Shown here one piece after another: positions 44,314-54,744 of a stretch of 64,000 nucleotides of DNA. Each line of letters starts with the position of its first letter. The first letter of the stretch is position 1. The notes under the pieces are model-generated. The model saw nothing but the letters and a program-made list of their open reading frames with translations. It had not been told where the DNA came from and made no database searches. The position numbers were made by a program, and so were the translations under genes. The stretch comes from Streptomyces scabiei 87.22. Lineage in GTDB: Bacteria > Actinomycetota > Actinomycetes > Streptomycetales > Streptomycetaceae. The stretch lies in the NCBI RefSeq assembly GCF_000091305.1, contig NC_013929.1, positions 5,146,001 through 5,210,000 on the forward strand. Reading direction: 5' to 3'.

Positions 44314-45771
44314 TCAGCGCTTGCGGCGGCGGCCTCGTCCCCCACGCGCCGGAGCGGGCACGGCGGCCGCTTCGGGGGTACCCGGGCGGTCGGCCGAGAC
44401 GACCAGGGCGGCCAGCGCGGTGGTCACCGGCACCGACGCCACCAGGCCGATCGAGCCGACGAGGGTGCGCACGATCTCCTCCGCGACGAGTTCGCTGTTG
44501 GCGACCGTGCCGACGCTGCTCTGCGCGATCGAGAAGAGCAGCAGCAGGGGCAGTGCGGCACCGGCGTAGGCGAGGACGAGGGTGTTGACCACCGAAGCGA
44601 TGTGGTCCCTGCCGATGCGGATGCCGGCGCGGTACAGCCCCCGCCAGCCCATCGCCGGATTGGCCTCGTGCAGTTCCCAGACCGCCGAGGTCTGGGTGAC
44701 CGTCACGTCGTCGAGTACGCCGAGCGAGCCGATGATGACGCCCGCCAGCAGCAGGCCGCTCATGTCGATCGTCGGGTACAGCCCGTGGATCAGACCGGTG
44801 TTGTCGTCGGTGTTGCCGGTCAGATAGGCCCAGCCGATGAACCCCGACCCCAGCAGGCCGATCAGAAGCAGCGAGATCAGGGTGCCGATCACCGCCACGG
44901 ATGTCCGGGCCGAGAGCCCATGACACATGTACAGGGCGATCAGCATGATGGCGCTGGCCCCGATCACCGCCACCAGCAGGGGGTTCGAGCCCTGGAGGAT
45001 GGCCGGCAGGATGAAGAGGGTCAGCACCATGAAGCTGATGGCCAGCGCCACCAGGGCCATGACACCCCGCATCCGGCCCACCACCACGACGGCGAGAGCG
45101 AAGATCCCGGCGAGCAGGGCCATCGGGAGCTTCCGGTTCACATCGGTGACCGAGTACTGCAGGTCCTTGGGCGCGGCGGGCTCGTACGCGACCACGACCT
45201 CCTGGCCCTGCTCCAACTGGCGCGACTGGTCCGGCTGCACGATCTCCGTGAACGTGCGGCCCTTGTCGTCGCCGGTGTCGACGCGGATCGTGGCTTTCTT
45301 GCAGGTGCCGTTGGCCTGCTGCTGGGCGGACGAGCCCTCGGCCGTGGAGGTGTCGCCGGTCGGGGAGTCGCCGGATGCGTTCACCGACGAGCAGTCGACC
45401 TCGTCGACCTTCGTGACCGTGGCCTGCTGCGTCTGCCGGTCGAAGCCCACGCCGGTGCGTTCGTGCGCGGGGGCGCCGCCGGGCCAGAGCACGACGAGGC
45501 CCACGACGACCGCGGTCGCGAAGGGGATCAGCACCGCCGCGATGACCTTGCGCAGGTGCTGCGAGACAGGAGCGGCAGGGCCGTGACTGTGGGAGTGGCC
45601 GTGGCCGCCGGAGGACGGGCCGTGCCCGTCGCCGGGGCCGCCGCCGGAGCCGCGGCCGCCCCCTGGACCGTAGCCGTGGCCGCCGTCGGATCCATGCCCA
45701 TGACCGTTTCCGGGGCCATGGCCGTGGGGCGGCTCGGGGGGCGGAGGCGGAGGCTGCTGCGTCGTGGTCAC
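44314..45771 (-). CDS. YibE/F-family membrane protein with His/Gly-rich tail
   Basis: 485 aa. A His/Gly/Pro-rich N-terminus (residues 10-70) with repeated HGHG and HSHSH elements, one membrane segment near 80-100, an external domain (about 100-210), then seven or so membrane helices of the YibE/F type with the GVLDDVTVTQ motif. Family function is unknown. The histidines could bind metal ions. Start at GTG 45771; the frame is open to 45804. Divergent from the thiC riboswitch. Confidence 0.85.
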   Translation of the reverse strand: MTTTQQPPPPPPEPPHGHGPGNGHGHGSDGGHGYGPGGGRGSGGGPGDGHGPSSGGHGHSHSHGPAAPVSQHLRKVIAAVLIPFATAVVVGLVVLWPGGAPAHERTGVGFDRQTQQATVTKVDEVDCSSVNASGDSPTGDTSTAEGSSAQQQANGTCKKATIRVDTGDDKGRTFTEIVQPDQSRQLEQGQEVVVAYEPAAPKDLQYSVTDVNRKLPMALLAGIFALAVVVVGRMRGVMALVALAISFMVLTLFILPAILQGSNPLLVAVIGASAIMLIALYMCHGLSARTSVAVIGTLISLLLIGLLGSGFIGWAYLTGNTDDNTGLIHGLYPTIDMSGLLLAGVIIGSLGVLDDVTVTQTSAVWELHEANPAMGWRGLYRAGIRIGRDHIASVVNTLVLAYAGAALPLLLLFSIAQSSVGTVANSELVAEEIVRTLVGSIGLVASVPVTTALAALVVSADRPGTPEAAAVPAPARGGRGRRRKR

Positions 45772-45828
45772 CGACCGATCATCGCAAGAACGAGCGATGC
45801 CCACTGTTCACCGCGCCACATCTGCCGC

Positions 45829-45834
45829 TAGCGT
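45829..45834 (+). promoter_or_regulatory. Candidate thiC promoter -10
   Basis: TAGCGT about 15 bp before the TPP aptamer, with a TTCACC -35-like hexamer 16 bp upstream (45807-45812). Confidence 0.5.
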
Positions 45835-45849
45835 GGAGGCACCTTTGCA

Positions 45850-47836
<1,987 letters not shown>

Positions 47837-47844
47837 GATCCGGC

Positions 47845-47875
47845 GTGCGATGCCCCGGTGCTCGGGGCATCGCAC
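47845..47875 (+). terminator. Terminator of thiC
   Basis: Perfect 13-bp stem (GTGCGATGCCCCG) with a 5-nt loop, nine bases after the thiC stop. Confidence 0.88.
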
Positions 47876-47931
47876 CCTTGCGGACCGAGGCAGGTCTGCC
47901 CTCCCGTGCCTTCGGCGGGCAGACTGCCTCC

Positions 47932-49377
47932 ATGACAGCGAGAGCACTGAGCAAAGGTGCCAACCTTTCCGTCGATTCATCCTCGGTACGGGTCGAGCTG
48001 ACGTGGTCCGAAGGCCCCGGTGTACCCGATGTCGATGCCTCGGCACTGCTGCTCACCGGCATCGGACGCGTTCGCGACGACGGTGACTTCGTCTTCTACA
48101 ACCAGCCTCGGCACGTGTCGAACGCCGTGACTCACCGGGGGAAGCGGAGCGCCGGCGGTGTCCTGACCGACACCGTCGAGGTGGACCTGCGTGCGCTCGA
48201 ACCGGCGGTCGAGCGGGTCCTGCTGTGCGCCTCGGCCGACGGCGGAACGTTCGGACAGGTGCCCGGACTGACCTTGCGGTTGTGGGACGCGGGGACCGGG
48301 ACCGAGATCGCGCGGTTCGCCATGGAGGCGGGGACGGAGACCGCGTTCATCGGCGGCGAGCTGTATCTGCGGGCGGGGCGGTGGAAGTTCCGCGCGGTCG
48401 GACAGGGGTACGCCTCCGGGCTCGCGGGGCTGGCCTCCGACTTCGGTATCACCGTCGACGACGCTCCCTCGGACCCGCCCGTGGTCTCCCCTACCTCCGC
48501 GCCACCTGTTCCGCCCACGGCACCGGCTGTTCCGGCCGCCGCGCCACCTCCTGCAGCGCCGGCCCCAGGACCGGGACCGGCAGCGGGGCCGTCGCCGGCA
48601 GGCCCCCCGCGTCTCGACAAGGACGAGGAGCGCCTGCCCGTCGACATGCGCAAGCGTCTGTCACTGCGCAAGGAACAGGTGGCCGTCAGCCTCAGAAAGC
48701 ACGGTGCGGAAGGAGTCACCGCCCGCGTCATCCTGGTCCTGGATGCCTCCGGGTCGATGTCCTTCCTCTACTCCAAGGGCATCGTCGCCGATGTCGTGGA
48801 GCGCATGGCAGCGGTTGCCGCGCAGTTGGACGACGACGGTCAGATGCAGGCCTGGACCTTCGCTTCGAACGCGGCGCGGCTGCCCGACCTGCGCATCGGG
48901 GATCTCCCGGCCTGGCTGCAGCTGCATGTGCGGGTAGGACAGATCAGTCTCTTCCGCCGTGGCAAGAAGCCGGCCAGAGGGCTGGTGGAAGGCCAGATCG
49001 ACATGCGGACGGTCGGCATCCAGAACGAGGAGCAGAAGGCGATCACCCAGATTCGTACGTACGTCCGGGAGAATCCGGCCGATGCCCCCACGTTGGTCCT
49101 GTTCTTCTCCGACGGAGGTGTCTACCGGGACGCCCTCATCGAGCGAGAGTTGCGGGACGCCGTCGAGGAGCCGATCTTCTGGCAGTTCGTGGGGCTGGGG
49201 CGGGCCAACTACGGCGTACTGGAGCGCTTCGACACGCTGCCCGGCCGTCGCGTGGACAACGTCGGCTTCTTCGCGGTGGACGACATCGGTACCGTCCCCG
49301 ACCAGGAGCTGTACGACCGTCTCCTGTCCGAGTTCCCGGCCTGGGTGACCGCTGCCGGCCGGGCGGGCATCATCTGA
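47932..49377 (+). CDS. TerD - von Willebrand A domain fusion protein
   Basis: 481 aa. N-terminal TerD domain (residues 1-185, calcium-binding tellurium-resistance family, [21 protein letters not shown]), a Pro/Ala linker (about 185-225) and a VWA domain (about 260-475) with the MIDAS DASGSMS near 271 and a later LFFSDGG. TerD and VWA proteins usually come from separate genes of ter clusters; here they are joined. The ATG follows a hairpin-like GGCAG...CTGCC repeat and has no ribosome-binding site. Probably a cytosolic metal-dependent scaffold. Confidence 0.85.
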   Translation: MTARALSKGANLSVDSSSVRVELTWSEGPGVPDVDASALLLTGIGRVRDDGDFVFYNQPRHVSNAVTHRGKRSAGGVLTDTVEVDLRALEPAVERVLLCASADGGTFGQVPGLTLRLWDAGTGTEIARFAMEAGTETAFIGGELYLRAGRWKFRAVGQGYASGLAGLASDFGITVDDAPSDPPVVSPTSAPPVPPTAPAVPAAAPPPAAPAPGPGPAAGPSPAGPPRLDKDEERLPVDMRKRLSLRKEQVAVSLRKHGAEGVTARVILVLDASGSMSFLYSKGIVADVVERMAAVAAQLDDDGQMQAWTFASNAARLPDLRIGDLPAWLQLHVRVGQISLFRRGKKPARGLVEGQIDMRTVGIQNEEQKAITQIRTYVRENPADAPTLVLFFSDGGVYRDALIERELRDAVEEPIFWQFVGLGRANYGVLERFDTLPGRRVDNVGFFAVDDIGTVPDQELYDRLLSEFPAWVTAAGRAGII

Positions 49378-49565
49378 TCCGATGATCCCGGGGCGCGATC
49401 AGGCCGGGGCTGCCCAGCGGAAGCACCCGCCGCCTGCCGTGCGGGTGCCGCACGGTCCGCCCCGACAGATCGGGTCGAGCGGCGACGGTGGCGACAGGTC
49501 CGGTTCAGGCGGCGACCTCCCGAGCGACCCTCAGGCGTCCGGAACGGCGGCCGGAGCGCCGAGCC

Positions 49566-50444
49566 CTACTCGGGCTGGTGTTCCGGCCCGCCGAAGTCCG
49601 GGCTGGTGAAGTCCGGGCTGCTGAAGCTGGGGCGGGAGCGTGAGCTACCGCTGTCAGGGCTGCTGCTGAAGCTCGGGCGGTTGTAGCCGAGGTGCGGCAT
49701 ACGGCTGGGCGGAGCCGGCCGTTCCGGTTCGTCCGGCAGGGCCTGGCTCGGGTTGGCGAGGGCGTCGCGCAGGAACGGCAGGATGCCCCGCTCCAGAAGC
49801 GTGTCGCGCCAGGCTTCCCTGGCCCGGGCCACTTCCTCGTTCAGTTCGCTGCGGACTCCGTCGTCCAGGAGTGCGGTCGCGTTGTTGCGCAGGGCGGTGA
49901 GCAGGAGGCCGACGGCGGCCACCAGGATGGCGGCCGCGGTGACCGCGCCGAAGACCCACCCGGTGGTGAGCAGGGTCTCGGCTATCGCGCGCTCCGGGTC
50001 GAGCGCCTTCATGACGTATCCCACGAGCAGGAAGAGCACGGCGGCGGTCCCGGCCAGGACGGGAGCGAGAACCGCGGCGATGGCACCGGCGCCCGCGCCG
50101 GCCGCCTCGGTGACCTCGCCGACCGCGGCCGCGAGATTCACGGCGGTGCCGTCCGGTTCGCCGGTGCCGGACGCCGACCGCTCGTGGTCGGACGCGGTGG
50201 CCGAGGACGGGCTGCGGAACTCGTCGCGGACCTTCACGTAGTACTGGTACTCGGTCGCCGCGGCGGCCGTGATGATCGCCGTGGCGTTGAGCGCCATGGT
50301 GCGCAGCTGTTCGGTGTTGAGCCGCTGGAGGCCGGCGGCGAATTCCGGGCGGTGTGGTGCGGAGCGCAGCACCTCGCCGAGGATCCGCTCGAACTCCTGG
50401 CGGTCCTCACTGAGCAGGTGCTGCGGAACGCTGTTCATGTGCAT
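49566..50444 (-). CDS. Membrane protein with Ser/Pro/Phe repeat tail, unknown function
   Basis: 292 aa. A helical N-terminal part (1-80), two or three membrane segments (GAIAAVLAPVLAGTAAVLFLLVGYVM near 122-147; WVFGAVTAAAILVAAVGLLLTAL near 165-187), a cytoplasmic helix and a tail of repeats like RPSFSSSPD, SPDFTSPDF. No family recognised. Stands alone between the TerD-VWA gene and the phosphatase gene. The start is the first ATG of MHM; the second Met is possible. Confidence 0.7.
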   Translation of the reverse strand: MHMNSVPQHLLSEDRQEFERILGEVLRSAPHRPEFAAGLQRLNTEQLRTMALNATAIITAAAATEYQYYVKVRDEFRSPSSATASDHERSASGTGEPDGTAVNLAAAVGEVTEAAGAGAGAIAAVLAPVLAGTAAVLFLLVGYVMKALDPERAIAETLLTTGWVFGAVTAAAILVAAVGLLLTALRNNATALLDDGVRSELNEEVARAREAWRDTLLERGILPFLRDALANPSQALPDEPERPAPPSRMPHLGYNRPSFSSSPDSGSSRSRPSFSSPDFTSPDFGGPEHQPE

Positions 50445-50628
50445 CCCCCGATGCTCCGTAGGGCTTGTGGCTCGGCATGCTGACGAGCCGTCGGGCAGAA
50501 ACGGAGGGGAGCCTGCTACGGATAAGCCGATGGTAGAGCGGTGACGGCAGGCGGTGACAGGGGGTTTGAAGAATTCGGCCCCCGGCCGACGAAGTCTTTC
50601 CGACGTCCCACGCCTGCCCGCCGCCGGC

Positions 50629-51708
50629 TCAGCCGCGCAGCGGGAGTTCCTGGACCAGCAGCTTTCCTGCCATGGTCACGCCGCCGTCCATGGCGACGGC
50701 CAGACCGTCCGCATAGGTGTACGGGCCGTCGACCGAGGGACCCGTGCCGTCCTCGCCGTCCTCCGAGCCGACCTCGCCCAGCAGGTACGGGATGGGGCTG
50801 TGACCGTGCACGATGCGGGTACCGCCGTAGGTCCCCAGCAGCGAGCGCACCGCATCGGCGCCGCCCTCGTCGCGGAAGGAGAAGCGCCGGGTGAACTTGC
50901 GGAAGAGGTCCCAGACCTCGTCCGGGTCGTTGCGCGTGATCGTCTCGCGGACGGTGTCGTTGACGGCCTCGATGGAGTCGCCGTAGTCCCGGTAGGCGGT
51001 GGTGTCGGAGTGCACCAGGAGGTGGCCGTCGACCTCCTCCATCGCGTCCAGGCGGGCCATCCACTGGAGGTGGTGGTCCTGTAGGCGGTCCATGTCGGTC
51101 TTCTGGCCGCCGTTGAGCAGCCAGGCGGCCTGGAAGGTGGCGGTGCCCGCGCCGGAGTTGACGGGGGTGTCGCCGAAGCGCTTGGCGCCGAGCAGCAGCA
51201 GCTCGTGGTTGCCCATCAGGGCCTTGCAGTAGCCACCGGCCGCGGCCGCCTCGGCGGACAGGCGCATCACGAGATCGATGACGCCGATGCCGTCCGGGCC
51301 CCGGTCGGTGAAGTCACCGAGGAACCAGAGCCGGGCGGTGCCCGCCGACCAGTTGCCCGCCTCGTCGACGAGCCCCTTCTCGTGGAGCGCGGCGAGAAGC
51401 TCGTCCAGATAGCCGTGGACGTCCCCGACGACGAAGAGGGGGCTCGGCCGGGCGGAGGACGGCTCGGCCGGTGCGGCCTCCGGGTCGATCACGACCTGCA
51501 GCGTGTCACCCCGGTTGATCACCGGCAGGTCGCGCTGAGTCGGGGTGTACCCGTCGGGGTAACCCTCGGTTTCCTCGGCGGGCCCGGAGACCTCGCCCGG
51601 CTCTGCGGTCTGTCCGTACGGACCGGCCTCGTGGACGTACGCGGGCACACGGAAATCGCGCACCGTCGGCGTCCGCACCTCGGGTCCCTGACCGGCCCCC
51701 TGAGTCAT
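50629..51708 (-). CDS. Metallophosphoesterase (calcineurin-like)
   Basis: 359 aa. A disordered N-terminus of about 95 residues, then the metallophosphatase signature in order: GDVHGYLDELL near 105, GDFTDRGPDG near 141, GNHE near 172, and C-terminal HGHSPI near 300. This is the PPP/bacterial phosphatase arrangement. The ATG at 51708 has GGAGGGG upstream; longer open extensions are intergenic. Substrate (phosphoprotein or nucleotide) unknown. Confidence 0.88.
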   Translation of the reverse strand: MTQGAGQGPEVRTPTVRDFRVPAYVHEAGPYGQTAEPGEVSGPAEETEGYPDGYTPTQRDLPVINRGDTLQVVIDPEAAPAEPSSARPSPLFVVGDVHGYLDELLAALHEKGLVDEAGNWSAGTARLWFLGDFTDRGPDGIGVIDLVMRLSAEAAAAGGYCKALMGNHELLLLGAKRFGDTPVNSGAGTATFQAAWLLNGGQKTDMDRLQDHHLQWMARLDAMEEVDGHLLVHSDTTAYRDYGDSIEAVNDTVRETITRNDPDEVWDLFRKFTRRFSFRDEGGADAVRSLLGTYGGTRIVHGHSPIPYLLGEVGSEDGEDGTGPSVDGPYTYADGLAVAMDGGVTMAGKLLVQELPLRG

Positions 51709-51923
51709 CGACCCCTCCACCACCATCGCCCGCATCTGCACCGCATCGGACTGCCTGGTCGCAGCGGCCCGCCGGTGTGTGCGCCCATCATAGGAATGCG
51801 GATCGCGCCATGTGATGACCCAGGGGTGGTGAAATGGCGCAGCGCCCCGGTTCACCGCGGTTTTCTCCCGAATTGGGCGGGGCTCTCCCCGCCCAAATCC
51901 CGTTCGGATCCTCGGTCGGGGCG

Positions 51924-53036
51924 TCAATCCGCTTCGGGTGACCGTGGTGGACTGACCGTCGTACGCGGTGGGCGCCGCTCGGACGAGGTCCGCACGATCA
52001 GTTCCGTCGGTATCACCTGTTCCACCGGTTGGTCCGATTCGACCCCTTCGATGGCGTCGATGAGGAGCTGGACCACGGCGGTGCCGATCCTGCGCGGCTT
52101 GAGCGAGAGCGTGGTGATCGGGGGTTCCGTGGTCGCGTACACGGCGGACTCGCTGCAGCAGACGAGCAGCAGGTCGTCGGGGACCCGCAGACCGTACCGT
52201 CGGGCGGCGGCCAGCAGATCGGTGCCGTTCGGGTCGAAGAGTCCGTAGACCGCGTCCGGGCGGTCGGGGCGGGCCAGCAGCCGGTCGGCGGCCACGGCCC
52301 CCGCGCACGGATCGTGCGCCGGATAGGACTCGTACACGGGATCCTGGCCCACGCGCTCGCACCAGCGCAGGTACGCGCTGGTGGACAGATGCGTGTACGT
52401 GTCGGTCGTCGTGCCCGTGAGGAGTCCGATCCGGCGGGCGCCCGCGTCGGCCAGGTGGTCGAGGATGCCGAGGACGGCGGCCTCGTGGTCGTTGTCGACC
52501 CACGCGGTGACCGGCAGGGTGCCGCCCGGACGGCCGTCGGAGACCACGGGTAAGCCCTGGCGGACCAGATCGCTGACGACCGGGTCGTGGTCGGAGGGGT
52601 CGATGACCACCGTGCCGTCCAGGGCGACGTTCGACCACACGTCGTGCCGCGAGGTGGCGGGGAGGATGACCAGGGCGTAGCCCCTGGCCAGCGCGGCCGA
52701 CGTGGCGGCCCGCGCCATCTCCGCGAAGTACGCGAACTCGGTGAAGGTGAAAGGTTCATCCCCGTACGTGGTCACGGTCAGGCCGATGAGGCCGGACTTG
52801 CCGGTTCTGAGGGTTCGGGCGGCCGCCGAGGGGCGGTAGCCAAGTCGGTCGGCGACCTCGCGTACATGGCGTCGGGTGGCGTCCGGGAGCCGGCCCTTGC
52901 CGTTGAGGGCGTCGGAAACGGTCGTGATGGAGACTCCGGCGGCGGCGGCCACGTCCCGGATGCCCGCCCGGCCCGACCGGTTGCCTCGGCGGGGAGTTTC
53001 CGCGCGGCTCACCTGGTGCTTCCCTGCTGCTGTCAT
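51924..53036 (-). CDS. LacI/GalR-family transcriptional regulator
   Basis: 370 aa. N-terminal HTH and hinge helix (IRDVAAAAGVSITTVSDALNGKGRLPDATRRHV region, residues 25-57), then the periplasmic-binding-protein-like ligand domain. Start ATG 53036 after TACTAT; a GTG at 53012 with GGGAAG upstream is a fair alternative. No sugar genes adjoin it; the target may be itself or the palindrome at 53132. Confidence 0.9.
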   Translation of the reverse strand: MTAAGKHQVSRAETPRRGNRSGRAGIRDVAAAAGVSITTVSDALNGKGRLPDATRRHVREVADRLGYRPSAAARTLRTGKSGLIGLTVTTYGDEPFTFTEFAYFAEMARAATSAALARGYALVILPATSRHDVWSNVALDGTVVIDPSDHDPVVSDLVRQGLPVVSDGRPGGTLPVTAWVDNDHEAAVLGILDHLADAGARRIGLLTGTTTDTYTHLSTSAYLRWCERVGQDPVYESYPAHDPCAGAVAADRLLARPDRPDAVYGLFDPNGTDLLAAARRYGLRVPDDLLLVCCSESAVYATTEPPITTLSLKPRRIGTAVVQLLIDAIEGVESDQPVEQVIPTELIVRTSSERRPPRTTVSPPRSPEAD

Positions 53037-53131
53037 GGCGAGCCGATAGTAGGGCTCATGCGGTGGGGTAGTGCGGACGCATATGCAGTCGTTGACAGGC
53101 ACGTTTCTGCATGGTCGATTGGGGGTAAATT

Positions 53132-53146
53132 CCTTGCATTGCAAGG
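53132..53146. promoter_or_regulatory. Palindrome in LacI/hisC intergenic region
   Basis: CCTTGCA-T-TGCAAGG, a perfect 15-bp operator-like dyad about 95 bp upstream of the LacI-family start. Candidate site for that regulator. Confidence 0.45.
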
Positions 53147-53386
53147 GAGTTGAACGATCCAATGCCAGTACGTGACTTGTCGACGCGCATGGGCCTGCCA
53201 AGTAGCTCATGTCTCGAAGAGGTCTCAACTCACCTGCACGGGTGACGCGCGCTACGGCGTGAGCCACCGGCGCGTGCGCTCGGACGCGATGCGCCCCCTG
53301 TTTCGTGCACCTTCGTACGGTGATGCCCGTGGGGCGGACGGGGCGACAGGGACGGCGACAGGGACGTGGAGACCGGGCACACGCGG

Positions 53387-53395
53387 TTGTCCACA
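53387..53395 (+). promoter_or_regulatory. Isolated perfect DnaA box
   Basis: TTGTCCACA, exact match to the Streptomyces DnaA box, 66 bp upstream of the hisC-like gene. Confidence 0.5.
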
Positions 53396-53460
53396 GGCCA
53401 TTCGCAGCGGCGCCGAATCCTCATAAGGTGAGAAGCATTACGTCGACGAGGAGGACTGCG

Positions 53461-54540
53461 GTGAGCGAGACGAGCCCCAAGCTGCGAGCCGAGCTGGAGG
53501 GTATCCCCACCTACAAGCCCGGCAAGCCGGCCGCGGCGGGCGGCCCGGTGGCGTACAAGCTGTCCTCCAACGAGAACCCCTACCCGCCGCTGCCGGGCGT
53601 GCTGGAGACCGTGACGGGGTCGGCCGCGTCCTTCAACCGGTACCCGGACATGGCGTGCACAGGGCTCGTGAGCGAGCTCGCGGACCGCTTCGGTGTGCCG
53701 GTCACGGACCTGGCGACGGGCACCGGCTCGGTCGGCGTCGCCCAGCAACTGCTGCAGGCGACCTCGGGGCCGGGCGACGAGGTGATCTACGCCTGGCGGT
53801 CGTTCGAGGCGTACCCGATCATCACGCAGATCAGCGGGGCCACGGCCGTGCAGGTGCCGCTGACGCCGGGTGATGTGCACGACCTGGACGCGATGGCGGA
53901 CGCGATCACCGACCGGACCCGACTGATTTTCGTCTGCAACCCGAACAACCCGACGGGTACGGCGGTCCGGCGTGCCGAGCTGGAGCGTTTCCTCGACCGG
54001 GTGCCCGGCGATGTGCTGGTGGTGCTGGACGAGGCGTACCGCGAGTTCGTCAGGGACGTCGAGGTGCCGGACGGTGTCGAGTTCTACCGCGAGCGGCCGA
54101 ACGTCTGTGTGCTGCGCACCTTCTCCAAGGCGTACGGCCTCGCGGGTCTCCGCGTGGGCTTCGCGATCGCTCATGAGCCGGTGGCGGCCGCCCTGCGCAA
54201 GACGGCCGTGCCGTTCGGTGTGAGTCAGCTCGCACAGGACGCCGCGGTCGCCTCGCTGCGCGCGGAGGACGAGCTGATCGGCCGGGTCGGCTCGCTGGTC
54301 TGCGAGCGGAAGCGGGTCGTCGAGGCACTGCGCGGCCAGGGATGGACGGTGCCGGAGACCGAGGCCAATTTCGTGTGGCTGCGGCTGGGGGAGCGCACGG
54401 TCGCGTTCGCGGGTGCGTGTGAGCGGGCCGGTGTCGTCGTGCGGCCCTTCCCCGGAGAGGGTGTGCGCGTGACGATCGGCGAGACCGAGGCGAACGACAT
54501 CTTCCTGAAGGTGACGGAGGAGTTCCGCAAGGAGCTCTGA
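53461..54540 (+). CDS. Histidinol-phosphate/aromatic aminotransferase (HisC family)
   Basis: 359 aa class II PLP aminotransferase. PLP lysine in [14 protein letters not shown] near residue 223, and substrate motif [12 protein letters not shown] near 35. GTG start with GAGGAGGA six bases upstream. Not inside a his operon, so it may be the second HisC-like enzyme acting on aromatic amino acids. A strong terminator follows. Confidence 0.9.
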   Translation: MSETSPKLRAELEGIPTYKPGKPAAAGGPVAYKLSSNENPYPPLPGVLETVTGSAASFNRYPDMACTGLVSELADRFGVPVTDLATGTGSVGVAQQLLQATSGPGDEVIYAWRSFEAYPIITQISGATAVQVPLTPGDVHDLDAMADAITDRTRLIFVCNPNNPTGTAVRRAELERFLDRVPGDVLVVLDEAYREFVRDVEVPDGVEFYRERPNVCVLRTFSKAYGLAGLRVGFAIAHEPVAAALRKTAVPFGVSQLAQDAAVASLRAEDELIGRVGSLVCERKRVVEALRGQGWTVPETEANFVWLRLGERTVAFAGACERAGVVVRPFPGEGVRVTIGETEANDIFLKVTEEFRKEL

Positions 54541-54559
54541 GCGTTCAGGAGCTTCTGAC

Positions 54560-54593
54560 CAGGGGGTTCGGAGATTCATCTCCGGACCCCCTG
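54560..54593 (+). terminator. Terminator of the hisC-like gene
   Basis: Roughly 15-bp stem with one G-T pair (arm CAGGGGGTTCGGAG) and a short loop, 20 bp after the stop. Confidence 0.85.
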
Positions 54594-54643
54594 CTTATGG
54601 GGACCCCCCGCTCCGGCCTCGAACGGGCATGCGTCATACTTGC

Positions 54644-54667
54644 TTGTGAATGTGAATGCATTCACAA
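54644..54667. promoter_or_regulatory. Rex operator of the cyd operon
   Basis: The core TGTGAATGCATTCACA (54651-54666) is a perfect palindrome matching the Rex consensus TGTGAA-N4-TTCACA. A second left half-site TTGTGAA (54644-54650) lies immediately before it. Rex, the NADH/NAD sensor, is known to repress cydABCD in S. coelicolor. Confidence 0.85.
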
Positions 54668-54744
54668 GCGCGTCCTGGTTGTCCTGAGATGCACGTGACA
54701 GGCGGGACGGGCTGAGGCAGTGCCACGGCATGGAAGGAGAAGAC

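Larger units (their letters stand above)
53037..53460. other. Divergent intergenic region LacI gene / hisC-like gene
   Basis: 424-bp gap with TTGACA at 53092, the palindrome at 53132-53146, a perfect DnaA box at 53387-53395 and the hisC-like ribosome-binding site. No gene seen. Confidence 0.6.

Noticed and set aside
44965-45000. GGGGGTTCGAGCCCT T-arm-like sequence
   Set aside because: Lies inside the YibE/F coding region and lacks the rest of a tRNA.
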